DNA of 64,000 nucleotides from NCBI RefSeq assembly GCF_000014125.1, contig NC_008593.1, positions 2,418,001-2,482,000 on the forward strand, read 5' to 3'. The notes below the pieces were generated by a model. The model saw only the letters and a program-made list of their open reading frames with translations. It made no database searches and was not told where the DNA came from. Position 1 is the first letter of the stretch, and each line of letters opens with the position of its first letter. This DNA comes from Clostridium novyi NT (GTDB taxonomy: Bacteria; Bacillota; Clostridia; Clostridiales; Clostridiaceae). The position numbers were made by a program, and so were the translations under genes. Of this stretch, positions 1-9,017 are shown piece by piece.

Positions 1-1424
1 GTAACATCTATATTCCATCTCATTTTGTATAGGGTATTTTGTTTATACTTAGGACTATTTATATAACCATTTCCTATAAATTCAGCTCCTCCTATTATAG
101 CTTCTTCTGGAGTGAACCACCCCTTTTTATATGCATACTCAGAACCACCTTTTAGTGCATTATTATCTACTGCCCTAACCCCAAACATATTGTATGTTTT
201 CTTAGGTGCAACAGTTTTTCCATCAACAGAACTTACAAGAACTCCAGTTGCAAGCTGAGACTTTCCATTTCCTGTTTCAAGTAATGCATGAGAAACTAAA
301 TAAATAGGATTTATATTACTTTCTTTAGCTGCTTTTAAAAATGTTTCTCCCTTTCCTTCTAATATACCTTTTCCATTTAATATATTATTTAAATCCTTTG
401 GAGTAACACCTTCCATGTAGTTTAAGTTTAAAAATTGGTATTTACCTAAATCATCAAGAAAATTATTTGAATCCATGTAATACTTAATTAAGCTCTCACT
501 ACTTCTAATCCAATTACTTCCCTCACTATATTTAGGATCTCCATCCTTTAATTGATTTTTAGTAGCTTCAGATATTGTTTTATTATAATTTGTATATTTT
601 AAAATCTCATTTGGATTCTTTTCATTTGTTATGTTTTTATTAAGCACTTTAAAATATATACTACTATAGTTATCGTAGTCTGTATTACTATCCATGTGCA
701 TTCCTCGTCTATTTGATTCTTTTACATAAATTATAACCTTATATTTTCCAGAATCTAAACCTTGCTCTTTTTTAACTATATAAGGATTGGAAGGATTCAT
801 ATTAGAACTGTATCCATTTGTAATTTCTTCATAAGACACACTTGAATATCGCTCATTACTAGCATTATCAAAAATTTCATCAGGATACTTAAATATAAAT
901 ACTCTATATTGTACTGCTTCCTTAAAATTAGAAGTAATCTTAAAGCTTGTACTATTATTTTTAATAACAGGTTTTCCTATTATTTCAACAGTTTTTATAC
1001 TCGGTAAAGACTCATAGTTAGTAAAGTCTACTAGTTCTTTAGATGTATTAAAAGTCATCCTTGTAACCTTTGATAGTGGTTTCCCACTACTGCTTTTAAC
1101 TCCTGTTCCTAGCTCTAAGTAATAACTTTTTCCCGGAACATATCCTCCAACTTGAGGATACACCATTATACTATTTGCATCACTTCCTCTGCAAACAGAT
1201 ATATTTAGTTTCTTTCCGTTACTACTTTTCACTACTATATTATTTGTATTAATTGTGGAAGCATCTAACTTTTGATTTAATTTTACACACCAAGCCTTAT
1301 TTACCTTTACATTTGATTTTGCAGGTACTTCCTTAATATCAACAGCAAAGCTTGTCTTAGAAATGCATAAAAACATGCCTATTGTCATTAGCATTTTATA
1401 AAGTACTTTTCTTTTTTTCAACAT
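1..1424 (-). CDS. Secreted N-acetylglucosaminidase (GH73-like), 3' end beyond window
   Basis: The reading frame starts at ATG 1424 and runs open to the left edge (474 codons), so the C-terminus is missing. Residues 1-27 form a signal peptide ending near SKTSFA. Residues about 35-115 look like an SbsA-type bacterial Ig domain (KAWCVKLNQKL, then MVYPQVGGY and YLELGTGV). Residues about 370 onward contain SHALLETGNGKSQL, the glucosaminidase (LytG/Atl type) active-site region with Glu383 as likely catalytic acid, followed by NMFGVRA. The family cleaves peptidoglycan glycan strands outside the cell, so a role in cell separation or wall turnover is inferred. The Ig domain resembles those of the proteins at 8146-8883 and 10053-10835, which lack any enzyme domain. 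Confidence 0.85.
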   Translation of the reverse strand, partial: MLKKRKVLYKMLMTIGMFLCISKTSFAVDIKEVPAKSNVKVNKAWCVKLNQKLDASTINTNNIVVKSSNGKKLNISVCRGSDANSIMVYPQVGGYVPGKSYYLELGTGVKSSSGKPLSKVTRMTFNTSKELVDFTNYESLPSIKTVEIIGKPVIKNNSTSFKITSNFKEAVQYRVFIFKYPDEIFDNASNERYSSVSYEEITNGYSSNMNPSNPYIVKKEQGLDSGKYKVIIYVKESNRRGMHMDSNTDYDNYSSIYFKVLNKNITNEKNPNEILKYTNYNKTISEATKNQLKDGDPKYSEGSNWIRSSESLIKYYMDSNNFLDDLGKYQFLNLNYMEGVTPKDLNNILNGKGILEGKGETFLKAAKESNINPIYLVSHALLETGNGKSQLATGVLVSSVDGKTVAPKKTYNMFGVRAVDNNALKGGSEYAYKKGWFTPEEAIIGGAEFIGNGYINSPKYKQNTLYKMRWNIDV

Positions 1425-1558
1425 CTTATCCCCCCATGATTTTATATAATAATGTATTATCGTATTTACTTTATGTATTTTTATACAAGAATGTTTTCAT
1501 TAAAATCCACAATTATACATATTCCATTTTTTATATATAATATCCTCTTTTAAAACAC

Positions 1559-1590
1559 AAAATCATACCTTAAACTATGGTATGATTTTA
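1559..1590 (-). terminator. Rho-independent terminator of the isomerase-like gene
   Basis: AAAATCATACC pairs with GGTATGATTTT across a short loop, directly after the stop codon at 1601 on the minus strand. A T-containing tail follows in the minus direction. Confidence 0.7.
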
Positions 1591-1600
1591 TATAATGTAT

Positions 1601-2404
1601 TTATTTTATTATTTCTAATAATCTAGGAAGTGATTCCTTTGCTTTATCTCTTGGTCTTACTTCTATAATATAAACAATATCTGAATCCTTCATCTTCTCA
1701 AAATGATATTTAAAATCTATATTTCCCATTCCCACTACTTGATGATCACTTGCCCCATTATTATCGTGAACATGACAGGTTCTTATTTTTTCTACATGGT
1801 TCAGGAAAAATTCCACTTCATTATATTTGTTTTCATAAGAATGTCCTATATCCCATGTTAAAAATAAATTTTCTTCAGTTTCTAATAACTTATTTAAGGT
1901 TTCCTGCACTAACTTTTCAGGAAAACGCCCTGAATTCTCAATGCAAAGCTTTATTTTTCCTTTAGAATATTCTATTAGCTCCTTTAGACTTTCTTCTAAT
2001 ACATTTTTGTATTCATTATAATATAATTCATCTAAATATACTTTTTTATCTGTTAATGTAAAACAAACAGCAGGTCCTATGTGCATTGTAATTCTAGTTG
2101 CACCTACATCATATCCAAAATCAATTACCTCTTTTATTCTGTTTATACCAGCTTTTCTAATTTCACTTTGTAGTTGAAGAAGTGATATATCCTCTGGTGC
2201 ATGAAATGTAATTTCTATATTTCTTTCTTTACTATAGTTTTTTATTTCTTCTCTTTTTTCTTTATTAAATTTCTCTGGAAAAAATATAGGCATATTTATA
2301 TTAAGTTCTACAGCTGAAAATCCATTTTTATAAGCATAATCTATAGTATCAAAAACTTCTGTTTCTCCGGCTGATGCAGCATATCCTATTTTCATATTAA
2401 TCAC
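1601..2404 (-). CDS. Sugar phosphate isomerase/epimerase-like TIM-barrel protein
   Basis: This is a 267-residue protein of the xylose-isomerase-like TIM-barrel family (AP endonuclease 2 superfamily). Supporting motifs are FHAPEDIS near residue 68, TMHIGPA, LCIENSG, LTWDIGHS near residue 182, and CHVHDNNG, in the order and spacing of the metal-binding His, Glu and Asp residues of this fold. The likely start is MINMKIGYAAS or the third-codon ATG MKIGYAA. Family members act on sugars, inositols or hydroxypyruvate, and the sequence does not decide the substrate. It lies downstream of serA on the same strand, separated by a weak hairpin, so partial co-transcription with the serine operon is possible. 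An endonuclease IV role is less likely given the length and motifs. Confidence 0.75.
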   Translation of the reverse strand: MINMKIGYAASAGETEVFDTIDYAYKNGFSAVELNINMPIFFPEKFNKEKREEIKNYSKERNIEITFHAPEDISLLQLQSEIRKAGINRIKEVIDFGYDVGATRITMHIGPAVCFTLTDKKVYLDELYYNEYKNVLEESLKELIEYSKGKIKLCIENSGRFPEKLVQETLNKLLETEENLFLTWDIGHSYENKYNEVEFFLNHVEKIRTCHVHDNNGASDHQVVGMGNIDFKYHFEKMKDSDIVYIIEVRPRDKAKESLPRLLEIIK

Positions 2405-2417
2405 CCCAATAATAATT

Positions 2418-2453
2418 TAGGTACTAGATGTACATTTATACATCTAATACCTA
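2418..2453 (-). terminator. Hairpin between serA and the isomerase-like gene
   Basis: An imperfect inverted repeat (TAGGTA-c-TAGATGTA with TACATCTA-a-TACCTA) lies after the serA stop. The tail is AAATTATTATT rather than a clean T-run, so termination may be partial. Confidence 0.45.
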
Positions 2454-2483
2454 TTTAAATTTATATATTTAAGTTAATTTCTA

Positions 2484-4076
2484 TTATACTCTTGTTGCTT
2501 TCACTTCAATAATGTCTTGAACCTCTTTAAACTTTTTAATAGATTCATCAGAAACTTCGCTGTCTACATTTAATATCATAAGAGCATTTTCACCCTTAGC
2601 TTTTCTTCCAACTTGCATTGTAGCAACGTTAATTCCTTCCATTCCAATTATAGTACCAACTTGACCTATAACCCCTGGTACGTCCTTGTTTTGAACAAAT
2701 ACCATATGAGTGCTTGGTTTAACATCCACTTCATATCCTTGAATTTCAACTATCTTTCCTTCATGATTACTTGAAACTGAACCTGCAAGAGTGAATTCTT
2801 CCATCTTATTATTAGTTATTTTTATAGTAATAAGATTTGAATAGTTTTTATATTGTTCCTCTATCTTTTGCTGTTTTATTCCTATTCCATTTTGCTCTGC
2901 TACTATTCTTGCATTAATATAATTAACTCTATCATTACTTACAGGTTGAAGAAGTCCCTTTAAAAATGCTATCTCAAGAGCATCAACATCAAACTTTGTA
3001 ACATTGCCCCAATAAGTTACATCAACATATTTTACAGGTTCACTATTTAATTGATAGTATAATTTACCTAGTTTTTCTACAAGTTCAATATATGGTTTTA
3101 AATCTTTAAGTTCTAATCTGTTTATTCCAGGTAGGTTAACTGCATTAGGAACTATTTCTCCCTTTATACCATTAATAACTTGCTGTGCTATAGTTAATCC
3201 TACATTTTGTTGTGCTTCAAAAGTAGTTGCCCCAATGTGTGGTGTTACAGTTACATTTGGAAATTCGTATAATGGACTTTCATGTCTTGGTTCTACAGCA
3301 TGAACATCAAGTCCAACACTTTTTATCTTTCCACTTTTTAATCCCCTATAAAGTGCATCCTCATCCATAAGCTTTCCTCTAGCTGCATTTACAAGTCTAA
3401 CCCCATCTTTCATAAGTTCTATTTCACGATCTCCAATAATTCCTATTGTTTCTTTAGTTCTTGGAGTGTGAATCGTTATAATATCAGCTTCTTGTACAAG
3501 TTCATCTAAAGTTTCTTTTTTGTCTACCCCATATCTTTTAAATCTTTCATCAGCTATATATGGATCATATGCTATTATATTCATTCCAAATGCTTTCATT
3601 CTTGTAGCTACTAATGCCCCAATTCTTCCAAGTCCGATTATTCCTAGAGTTTTGCCATATAGTTCACTTCCCATAAACAAATCTCTTTCCCATTTTCCTG
3701 ACTTTAAATATGAATCTGCATAAGTAAAGTTTCTTGCCCCAGCAAGCATATGTGCAATTGCTATCTCACATGCAGAAATTGTATTACTATCTGGAGTATT
3801 TGCAACTATAATGCCCCTCTTTGTTGCCTCTTCTATATCTATGTTATCAACACCATTTCCCGCTCTTCCAACAATTTTAAGATTAGGTGCCTTTTCCATA
3901 AGTTCTTTGTCTACTTTATTATCACTTCTTATAATAAGCCCATCGTACTCGTGAATTTTTTCTAATAAATCTTCTCTTTTTATACCAATTAATAAATCAA
4001 CATCCATTTCCTTTTGTAGAAGCTTAACCCCTGCTTCATCAATACTCTCAGCTATTAATACTCTTCCTTTATTCAT
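2484..4076 (-). CDS. serA: D-3-phosphoglycerate dehydrogenase, ACT-domain form
   Basis: SerA oxidises 3-phosphoglycerate to 3-phosphohydroxypyruvate with NAD+, the first step of serine synthesis in the cytoplasm. The protein has 530 residues, the long form. The N-terminal substrate-binding domain contains VGRAGNGVDNID near residue 91. The Rossmann motif GLGRIG is near residue 148. The catalytic Arg-Glu-His set includes PHIGATT near residue 280. An intervening (ASB) domain follows at about 315-450, and a C-terminal ACT domain at about 455-530 (VPGVIGQVGTIIG) is typical of serine-feedback regulation. It sits 73 bp downstream of the aminotransferase gene, in one operon controlled by the upstream T-box. 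RBS: GGGGG a short distance before ATG. Confidence 0.95.
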   Translation of the reverse strand: MNKGRVLIAESIDEAGVKLLQKEMDVDLLIGIKREDLLEKIHEYDGLIIRSDNKVDKELMEKAPNLKIVGRAGNGVDNIDIEEATKRGIIVANTPDSNTISACEIAIAHMLAGARNFTYADSYLKSGKWERDLFMGSELYGKTLGIIGLGRIGALVATRMKAFGMNIIAYDPYIADERFKRYGVDKKETLDELVQEADIITIHTPRTKETIGIIGDREIELMKDGVRLVNAARGKLMDEDALYRGLKSGKIKSVGLDVHAVEPRHESPLYEFPNVTVTPHIGATTFEAQQNVGLTIAQQVINGIKGEIVPNAVNLPGINRLELKDLKPYIELVEKLGKLYYQLNSEPVKYVDVTYWGNVTKFDVDALEIAFLKGLLQPVSNDRVNYINARIVAEQNGIGIKQQKIEEQYKNYSNLITIKITNNKMEEFTLAGSVSSNHEGKIVEIQGYEVDVKPSTHMVFVQNKDVPGVIGQVGTIIGMEGINVATMQVGRKAKGENALMILNVDSEVSDESIKKFKEVQDIIEVKATRV

Positions 4077-4149
4077 ATATAAAACCCCCTATTTATTTAA
4101 TTATCAAATATATTCGTTATATCAAAATTTTAAGATTAATATTTAAAAA

Positions 4150-5223
4150 TTATAGACATTTCTTTAAAGCTTCTAAGCTTACATCTATCATTTCTTCATT
4201 GACACATCCCATATGTCCAAATCTTATCATTTTCCCCTTTAGTTCACCTTGTCCACCGGCTATTACAATATTAAACTCTTCTTCAAGTCTAGTTTTAATT
4301 TGATTTGCTATTCCATCCTTATCAAATGTTATTGCTGTAACTGTATTTGATAAGTAATTTTTATCAGTATATATATTAAGTCCCATTTTTTCTACTTCAC
4401 ATCTAAACTTATTTGCTAAAGTTTCATGTCTTTTATATACGTTATATAATCCTTCTTCTTGTATCATTTTTAGTGCTTCATTAGTTGCAGCTATTAATGA
4501 TACTGCTGGTGTATATGGATTTTGTGGTGTTGGCTTTTCTAAAAACTCTTTTGCCCTTTTAAAATCCATATAGTATTTTGGTATATCTGATTTTTCACAA
4601 GCTTCCCATGCCTTATCACTAACCCCTGCAAAGAATAATCCTGGAGGTGACATAAGTGCCTTTTGAGATGCTGTAATTAAAACATCAATATTCCACTCGT
4701 CCATTTTAGCTTCTATTCCCCCAATAGAGCTAACTCCATCAACTATAAATAATTGCTTTTTACCTTTCATAAACTGCCCTATTTCTTTAATATTATTAGT
4801 TACAGCTGTTGATGTTTCATTATGAGTTACTATAAGTGCTTTATGATAATCTTTTAATCTATTTTGTATCTCTTCTAACTTTACCCCTGTTCCCCATGGA
4901 ACTTCTAATACTTCTACATCAACCCCATATATTTTTGCAATTGTTATAAATCTATCTCCAAATACCCCACAAGATACAGCTAAAACTTTATCTCCTTTTG
5001 AAAACATATTTACAATTGCTGCCTCAAGTCCACCTGTTCCTGATGCTGGAAATGTTAATACTGGATTTTTAGTTTGAAATATATATTTAAGTCTCTCACT
5101 CATTTCTCCAAACATTGCCCCAAATTCTTTTGTTCTATGGTGAAGAACTGCTTCACCCATTTTTCTTAAAACTCTATCTGGCACATTCGTTGGCCCCGGT
5201 GTCATTAATAATTTTGTACTCAT
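4150..5223 (-). CDS. Class V aminotransferase, probable phosphoserine/serine aminotransferase
   Basis: This is a 357-residue PLP-dependent class V aminotransferase of the serine-pyruvate/alanine-glyoxylate type (PucG-like, COG0075). It shows MTPGPTNVP at the N-terminus, PASGTGGLEA, the PLP-binding VDGVSSIGG, and the Schiff-base lysine in TASQKALMSPPG near residue 190. It is not of the classical SerC sequence type. Archaeal COG0075 members can transaminate phosphohydroxypyruvate, and this gene is first in an operon with serA behind a serine-specific T-box. I therefore infer that it supplies the second step of serine synthesis. An alternative is glyoxylate- or pyruvate-linked serine transamination. 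The start ATG at 5223 is preceded by a GGGGGG-rich ribosome site. Confidence 0.85.
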   Translation of the reverse strand: MSTKLLMTPGPTNVPDRVLRKMGEAVLHHRTKEFGAMFGEMSERLKYIFQTKNPVLTFPASGTGGLEAAIVNMFSKGDKVLAVSCGVFGDRFITIAKIYGVDVEVLEVPWGTGVKLEEIQNRLKDYHKALIVTHNETSTAVTNNIKEIGQFMKGKKQLFIVDGVSSIGGIEAKMDEWNIDVLITASQKALMSPPGLFFAGVSDKAWEACEKSDIPKYYMDFKRAKEFLEKPTPQNPYTPAVSLIAATNEALKMIQEEGLYNVYKRHETLANKFRCEVEKMGLNIYTDKNYLSNTVTAITFDKDGIANQIKTRLEEEFNIVIAGGQGELKGKMIRFGHMGCVNEEMIDVSLEALKKCL

Positions 5224-5340
5224 ATATAAAACCCCCCATTTAAATTAATTGTATATTCTTAATATTCTGTTTTTTAAATTTTTGTATATTTTCCCCTGTA
5301 TAATACTATTCGTATGTTATTTATGTTTTTGCCCCAAAAC

Positions 5341-5568
5341 AAAAATCTCCGTCCTTGAAAATTCAAGGACGGAGATATATTCTTAGTTATCTACGTGGTA
5401 CCACCTTAGTTTACTGCTTTATTGCAGCCTCATTATGTAACGGATAACTCCGGCATCGGTTGTTACTCCAATGCAGCTTCAGGTCGGATTCAATAAGTTT
5501 CATTATGGATTCACACCAAACATCCACTCTCTTAAAATGAAAGTTTATTTACTGCTACCCTTCATAGC
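5341..5568 (-). promoter_or_regulatory. T-box riboswitch, serine (UCC specifier)
   Basis: Read on the minus strand, this leader has the T-box order of parts. An AGAGAG/GGTGTGA distal stem-I region comes first. The specifier context TTGAA-TCC-GACCTGAAGC follows, with TCC at 5488-5486, a serine codon. Next is the T-box core AAGGTGGTACCACG at 5409-5394. The end is a strong terminator, with 15-bp arms at 5345-5359 and 5362-5376 followed by TTTTTGTTTT. Uncharged tRNA-Ser would stabilise the antiterminator and switch on the serine operon. The UGGU bulge can pair with a G discriminator only by wobble. Confidence 0.88.
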
Positions 5569-5577
5569 TTTTGTATA

Positions 5578-5606
5578 ATTATAATAAACTCTTAATAATA
5601 ATTCAA
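5578..5606 (-). promoter_or_regulatory. Sigma-A promoter of the T-box/serine operon
   Basis: On the minus strand the -35 is TTGAAT (5606-5601) and the -10 is TATAAT (5583-5578), with a 17-bp spacer. The predicted start is near 5570, just before stem I. Confidence 0.7.
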
Positions 5607-5698
5607 TAGTATTTTTAAAAATTTTTTATAAAACTTTACTGAAATCGGTATCAACTTTAATGCATATTCCCATACATTATGATACATGGGAACATAAT

Positions 5699-7072
5699 TT
5701 AAACTCTACTTATTTGCCATTTTCCTATTTTGTAGAATATAAAAACAACGAACATTTCAATAAAATCACCTATACAAAATACTACCCAAACCCACATAAT
5801 AGGTAACTTAAACACCTTTACAACTATAAACAAAAGTGGAATTTGACAACACCATCTTCCTATGACACTTGCACTAAAGTACGGAAAATTGTATCCGGAA
5901 CCTGGAAATACAGAACCTATACCCATAGTTGCTCCCATGGCAATGAGTCCTATACTTATTATTCTAAGCATAGTTATTCCTATATTTATAACTTCTTCAT
6001 TATTTATAAATACCTTCATTATAAACTCTGGAAATATAAATATGATAATAGCTAAAACCGTCATTATAGAAGCGCCTAAAATACATGCCTTCGTAGCAGA
6101 TTCCTTTGCCTTGTCCACCTTGTTTGCACCAAGACATTGTCCAACTATAGCACTTGAACCCATTGCTAACCCTACTATAGGCATATTGGTAAAATTAATT
6201 AACTTATTTCCTATACCAATAGCTGCTACAGCTGCCGTTCCATATAGTGCAACAAACTTCAACACTATAATTCCTGCTAAATTTTTAGATAACATCTGAA
6301 ATCCACTTGATATTCCTATTGTTAAAAGTTTTTTATCTATGCTCCAATTTAATTTAAAAAGCCTTTTAAAGTTTAATTTTATATGCTTTTCCTGTGTTAT
6401 AAAAATAATTAAAGCTAATATAAAAGCAATTGTTGTAGATATTACAGTTGCAAGTGCCGCTCCAAATATGCCCATATTAAGTCCTGGTATACTTGTCCCA
6501 GGTATCTTTTCAAACATAAATAATGGATCTAATATAACATTAAATATAGCAGCTACAATCATAACAATCATAGGCTTTTTAGCATCACCAATACATCTAA
6601 AAGCAGTATTTATTGTAAATGATGAAAACATAATTGGCAGGAAAAATATCCTTATATATCCATACTGTAATGCACTCTCCTTAACTACTGGATCCTTTGT
6701 AAAAAATCCTATAAGTGGCTTTAAAAATATAAACATTAATATTGCCGCTATAACCGCTACTAAAGCTTTAAATATCAATGTTTGCTCTATAGCTATGGTA
6801 GTCTTTTCATTATCTCCAGTCCCATAGCTTTGTGATATTACAGAAACAGAGCTTGTTCCAATTATCTCATTTAATATATCCACAGTCCAAAATATAGTAG
6901 TAAATATAGTTGCCGCTGCAACTGCTGAGGATGATATCTTTCCAATCCATATAAGGTCAACTAAATCATAAGCAGATTGAAATAAATATCCTAGCATTGT
7001 AGGAATGGACATTTTAAGTAGATTTCTTAATATACTTCCTTCAAAAAGTTTTTTTTGATTTTGTTGTTTCAT
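5699..7072 (-). CDS. MATE family multidrug/Na+ antiporter
   Basis: This is a 457-residue integral membrane protein with about 12 hydrophobic segments, of the multidrug and toxic compound extrusion family. It opens with the family-typical LLKMSIPTMLGYLFQSAYDLVD, followed by VSVISQSYGTGD. The second half repeats the pattern (GNKLINFTNMPIVGLAMGSSA, VGQCLGAN). Such proteins export cationic drugs or metabolites at the cytoplasmic membrane using Na+ or H+ gradients. The substrate cannot be read from sequence. It is transcribed alone. A weak hairpin at about 5667-5693 lies beyond the stop, followed by the serine T-box. Confidence 0.88.
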   Translation of the reverse strand: MKQQNQKKLFEGSILRNLLKMSIPTMLGYLFQSAYDLVDLIWIGKISSSAVAAATIFTTIFWTVDILNEIIGTSSVSVISQSYGTGDNEKTTIAIEQTLIFKALVAVIAAILMFIFLKPLIGFFTKDPVVKESALQYGYIRIFFLPIMFSSFTINTAFRCIGDAKKPMIVMIVAAIFNVILDPLFMFEKIPGTSIPGLNMGIFGAALATVISTTIAFILALIIFITQEKHIKLNFKRLFKLNWSIDKKLLTIGISSGFQMLSKNLAGIIVLKFVALYGTAAVAAIGIGNKLINFTNMPIVGLAMGSSAIVGQCLGANKVDKAKESATKACILGASIMTVLAIIIFIFPEFIMKVFINNEEVINIGITMLRIISIGLIAMGATMGIGSVFPGSGYNFPYFSASVIGRWCCQIPLLFIVVKVFKLPIMWVWVVFCIGDFIEMFVVFIFYKIGKWQISRV

Positions 7073-7470
7073 ATTATCTTTTTATTGTCTCCTTTCTATG
7101 TATCAACTACATTATTTTCTTTATAAATAAATTAATTCCATTAAATAGTATAATATATTTACATGTTTTAAACTACTTTTCCTAATAAATAGATGTCTTT
7201 AACTTACTATAGATATTCTTTAATTGAGTTATAAAACTTTCCAAAGATTTTATGTAACAATTTAACTATATAGTATAAATATTGATGTATTAAAATTATT
7301 ATGATATTATACAACCAAAGGGGATGTAATATCATAATATTCTACAATAATCGTATATAAATATTAATTTAATAAATTAGTTCTAAATTTTAGTGCAGTT
7401 AGGTAATTAAAGATAAAATTGAATTTTAGGAAATCATAATTATTACATAAAATTCTATGAGGTTTTATTT
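7073..7470. other. AT-rich intergenic stretch with a 13-bp inverted repeat
   Basis: No gene is visible. A perfect inverted repeat (arms 7297-7309 and 7327-7339, core ATTATGATATTA) encloses a 17-base loop. It has no T-run, so an operator or RNA hairpin is as likely as a terminator. The last 20 bases carry a GAGG ribosome-site-like motif ahead of ATG 7471. Confidence 0.5.
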
Positions 7471-8015
7471 ATGAATAAAATAAGAAAAAGAGTAACCAGC
7501 TAAATAACAAACCAACATTACAAAAGTTAGATACTAAAATAGCAACTAATAACAATACGAATGTAGATAACAAAAATAAAGTTACAAAACAAAAAAGCAT
7601 AATTAACAACAATGATCAAAAAAATCAAAAGTTAAAGCAAGTTAATTTAAACAAATGTTCAAAACCAGTTATCAAAGATTCAAAACCTATTATTTCAAAC
7701 AACGTTGTTAAAACAACTCAAAAAAAACCTATTATTAAAAAAACTTCTCCAAAAAAATCCACTTCTAAAAAAATTACCACAAATAAAAATGCTAACAATT
7801 CGGATTTAGAAGAAAGAGAAATTCGTAGAGAATTACAAAGATTGATAGATGAAGATATAAAGAATACCAAAAAAAATTATAGAATAATAGATCATACCCC
7901 TAAAGAAAAAAATTCCTTTGATGTCGCTATTATAGGAGTAGATAAAAATGGACATACTATAGTAGATTTAAGTAAGTTAGATGAATATCATAGAAAAAAT
8001 AAAGAAAAACATTAA
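7471..8015 (+). pseudogene. Broken Lys/Asn-rich gene (frameshifted near its start)
   Basis: ATG 7471, with GAGG upstream, encodes only MNKIRKRVTS before a stop. A different frame is open from 7479 to the stop at 8013-8015 (178 codons) and has no ATG. The open frame is strongly Lys/Asn/Thr-rich (repeats such as KPIISN and KKTSPKKS), then becomes more ordered: EEREIRRELQRLIDEDIKN, FDVAIIGVDKNGHTIVDL, DEYHRKNKEKH. The long coding-like frame next to an ATG with a ribosome site suggests an indel that fused or deleted the N-terminal (possibly signal) region. I do not recognise the family. A programmed frameshift is possible but no slippery site is obvious. Confidence 0.5.
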
Positions 8016-8060
8016 TTAATTATTGGGGGAAATTTATCTCTCTTCACCTACATAATTATA

Positions 8061-8100
8061 AAAAAGGTCTGTACGTAAAAAACCCATACAGACCTTTTTT
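8061..8100. terminator. Bidirectional terminator
   Basis: AAAAAGGTCTGTA pairs with TACAGACCTTTTTT around a short loop. It lies between convergent genes, the broken gene on plus and the Ig-like gene on minus, and can end both. Confidence 0.85.
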
Positions 8101-8145
8101 GTATTATATTTTATACAAATTAGAGAATAAGTTTATCTTATTAAC

Positions 8146-8883
8146 TTAGTGAGTTATATTCATTCTAAATTTAAAATTAAATGCAGGTTCTTTTGGATCG
8201 AATCCGGCTAATCTTCCTCTTATATAAAAAACTCCTTCTTCACTTGTATATGCTTGAACTCTAGCATCTGTACAATAAATTGGAATAAGATCAATATCTT
8301 CATAATGCCATTCTATCGGTAGCCATGATACAGAATTACCTTCTGGTAAATTCAAATATACGTAATCTTCTTTTAAACTATCTTTTAAAGATTGTCTATT
8401 GCTACTTAATATATCACAACCACGTGGAAAACCATACGTAGCTTTAGGTACTATTTGAAATTTTTTTATTATTTTTTCTTTAGTTACTGTATTATTTTCA
8501 CCTTCTAGTCCTTTATCTACAACTAGAAGATATTTGTTTTCAAATAAATAATTTGTTTTAGGATACACTAAAATTTCATTATCACTTTTTTTATTATTTT
8601 TAGTTTTTAAAATAATAGGTATTTTATTATTTTTATTATCTAAAACATAAATACATTTATAAGTGTTGTTAGTAATAGTTATTTTATCATTTAATTTTAT
8701 TGTCCATACCTTATTTTCTTTTGTTACCAAATAATCAGAATGAGCATATTGATAGTCTACATAATAAGGTGTATCTGTTATATTTTCACTATCATCTGAT
8801 ATTTGATATGCAAATGATTTATTACATATACACAGTAACATTAACATTGATAATAATATTGGTTTAATTATTTTTTTAACCAT
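8146..8883 (-). CDS. Secreted SbsA/Ig-like domain protein (copy A)
   Basis: The protein has 245 residues. I start it at ATG 8883 because AAGGAGG lies 7 bases upstream; an earlier in-frame start at 8913 has no such site. A signal peptide (MVKKIIKPILLSML...SFAYQ) is followed at about 45-135 by an Ig-like domain. This carries the pattern VWTIKLNDKITI, then ILVYPKTNYLFENKYLLVVDKGL, as in SbsA-type bacterial Ig domains. The C-terminal half ends with GVFYIRGRLAGFDPKEP. The function is unknown; wall or surface association is inferred. It is divergent from the lipoprotein gene at 9018. It is homologous to 10053-10835 and shares the Ig pattern with the glucosaminidase at 1-1424. Confidence 0.75.
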   Translation of the reverse strand: MVKKIIKPILLSMLMLLCICNKSFAYQISDDSENITDTPYYVDYQYAHSDYLVTKENKVWTIKLNDKITITNNTYKCIYVLDNKNNKIPIILKTKNNKKSDNEILVYPKTNYLFENKYLLVVDKGLEGENNTVTKEKIIKKFQIVPKATYGFPRGCDILSSNRQSLKDSLKEDYVYLNLPEGNSVSWLPIEWHYEDIDLIPIYCTDARVQAYTSEEGVFYIRGRLAGFDPKEPAFNFKFRMNITH

Positions 8884-8968
8884 AGTATAACCTCCTTGAA
8901 TATTTAATAACACATTATTGTAAATTTACATTATAAATACATAATAACACAAACAAGTCTAAATTTGA

Positions 8969-8974
8969 TATAAT
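8969..8974 (+). promoter_or_regulatory. -10 element of lipoprotein gene A
   Basis: TTTGATATAAT carries a consensus -10 about 45 bases before ATG 9018. No good -35 is seen. The same element recurs in copy B. Confidence 0.5.
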
Positions 8975-9017
8975 ATGTAAAAACACACATTACATTAAAC
9001 CTAAAGGAAGTTTTATT

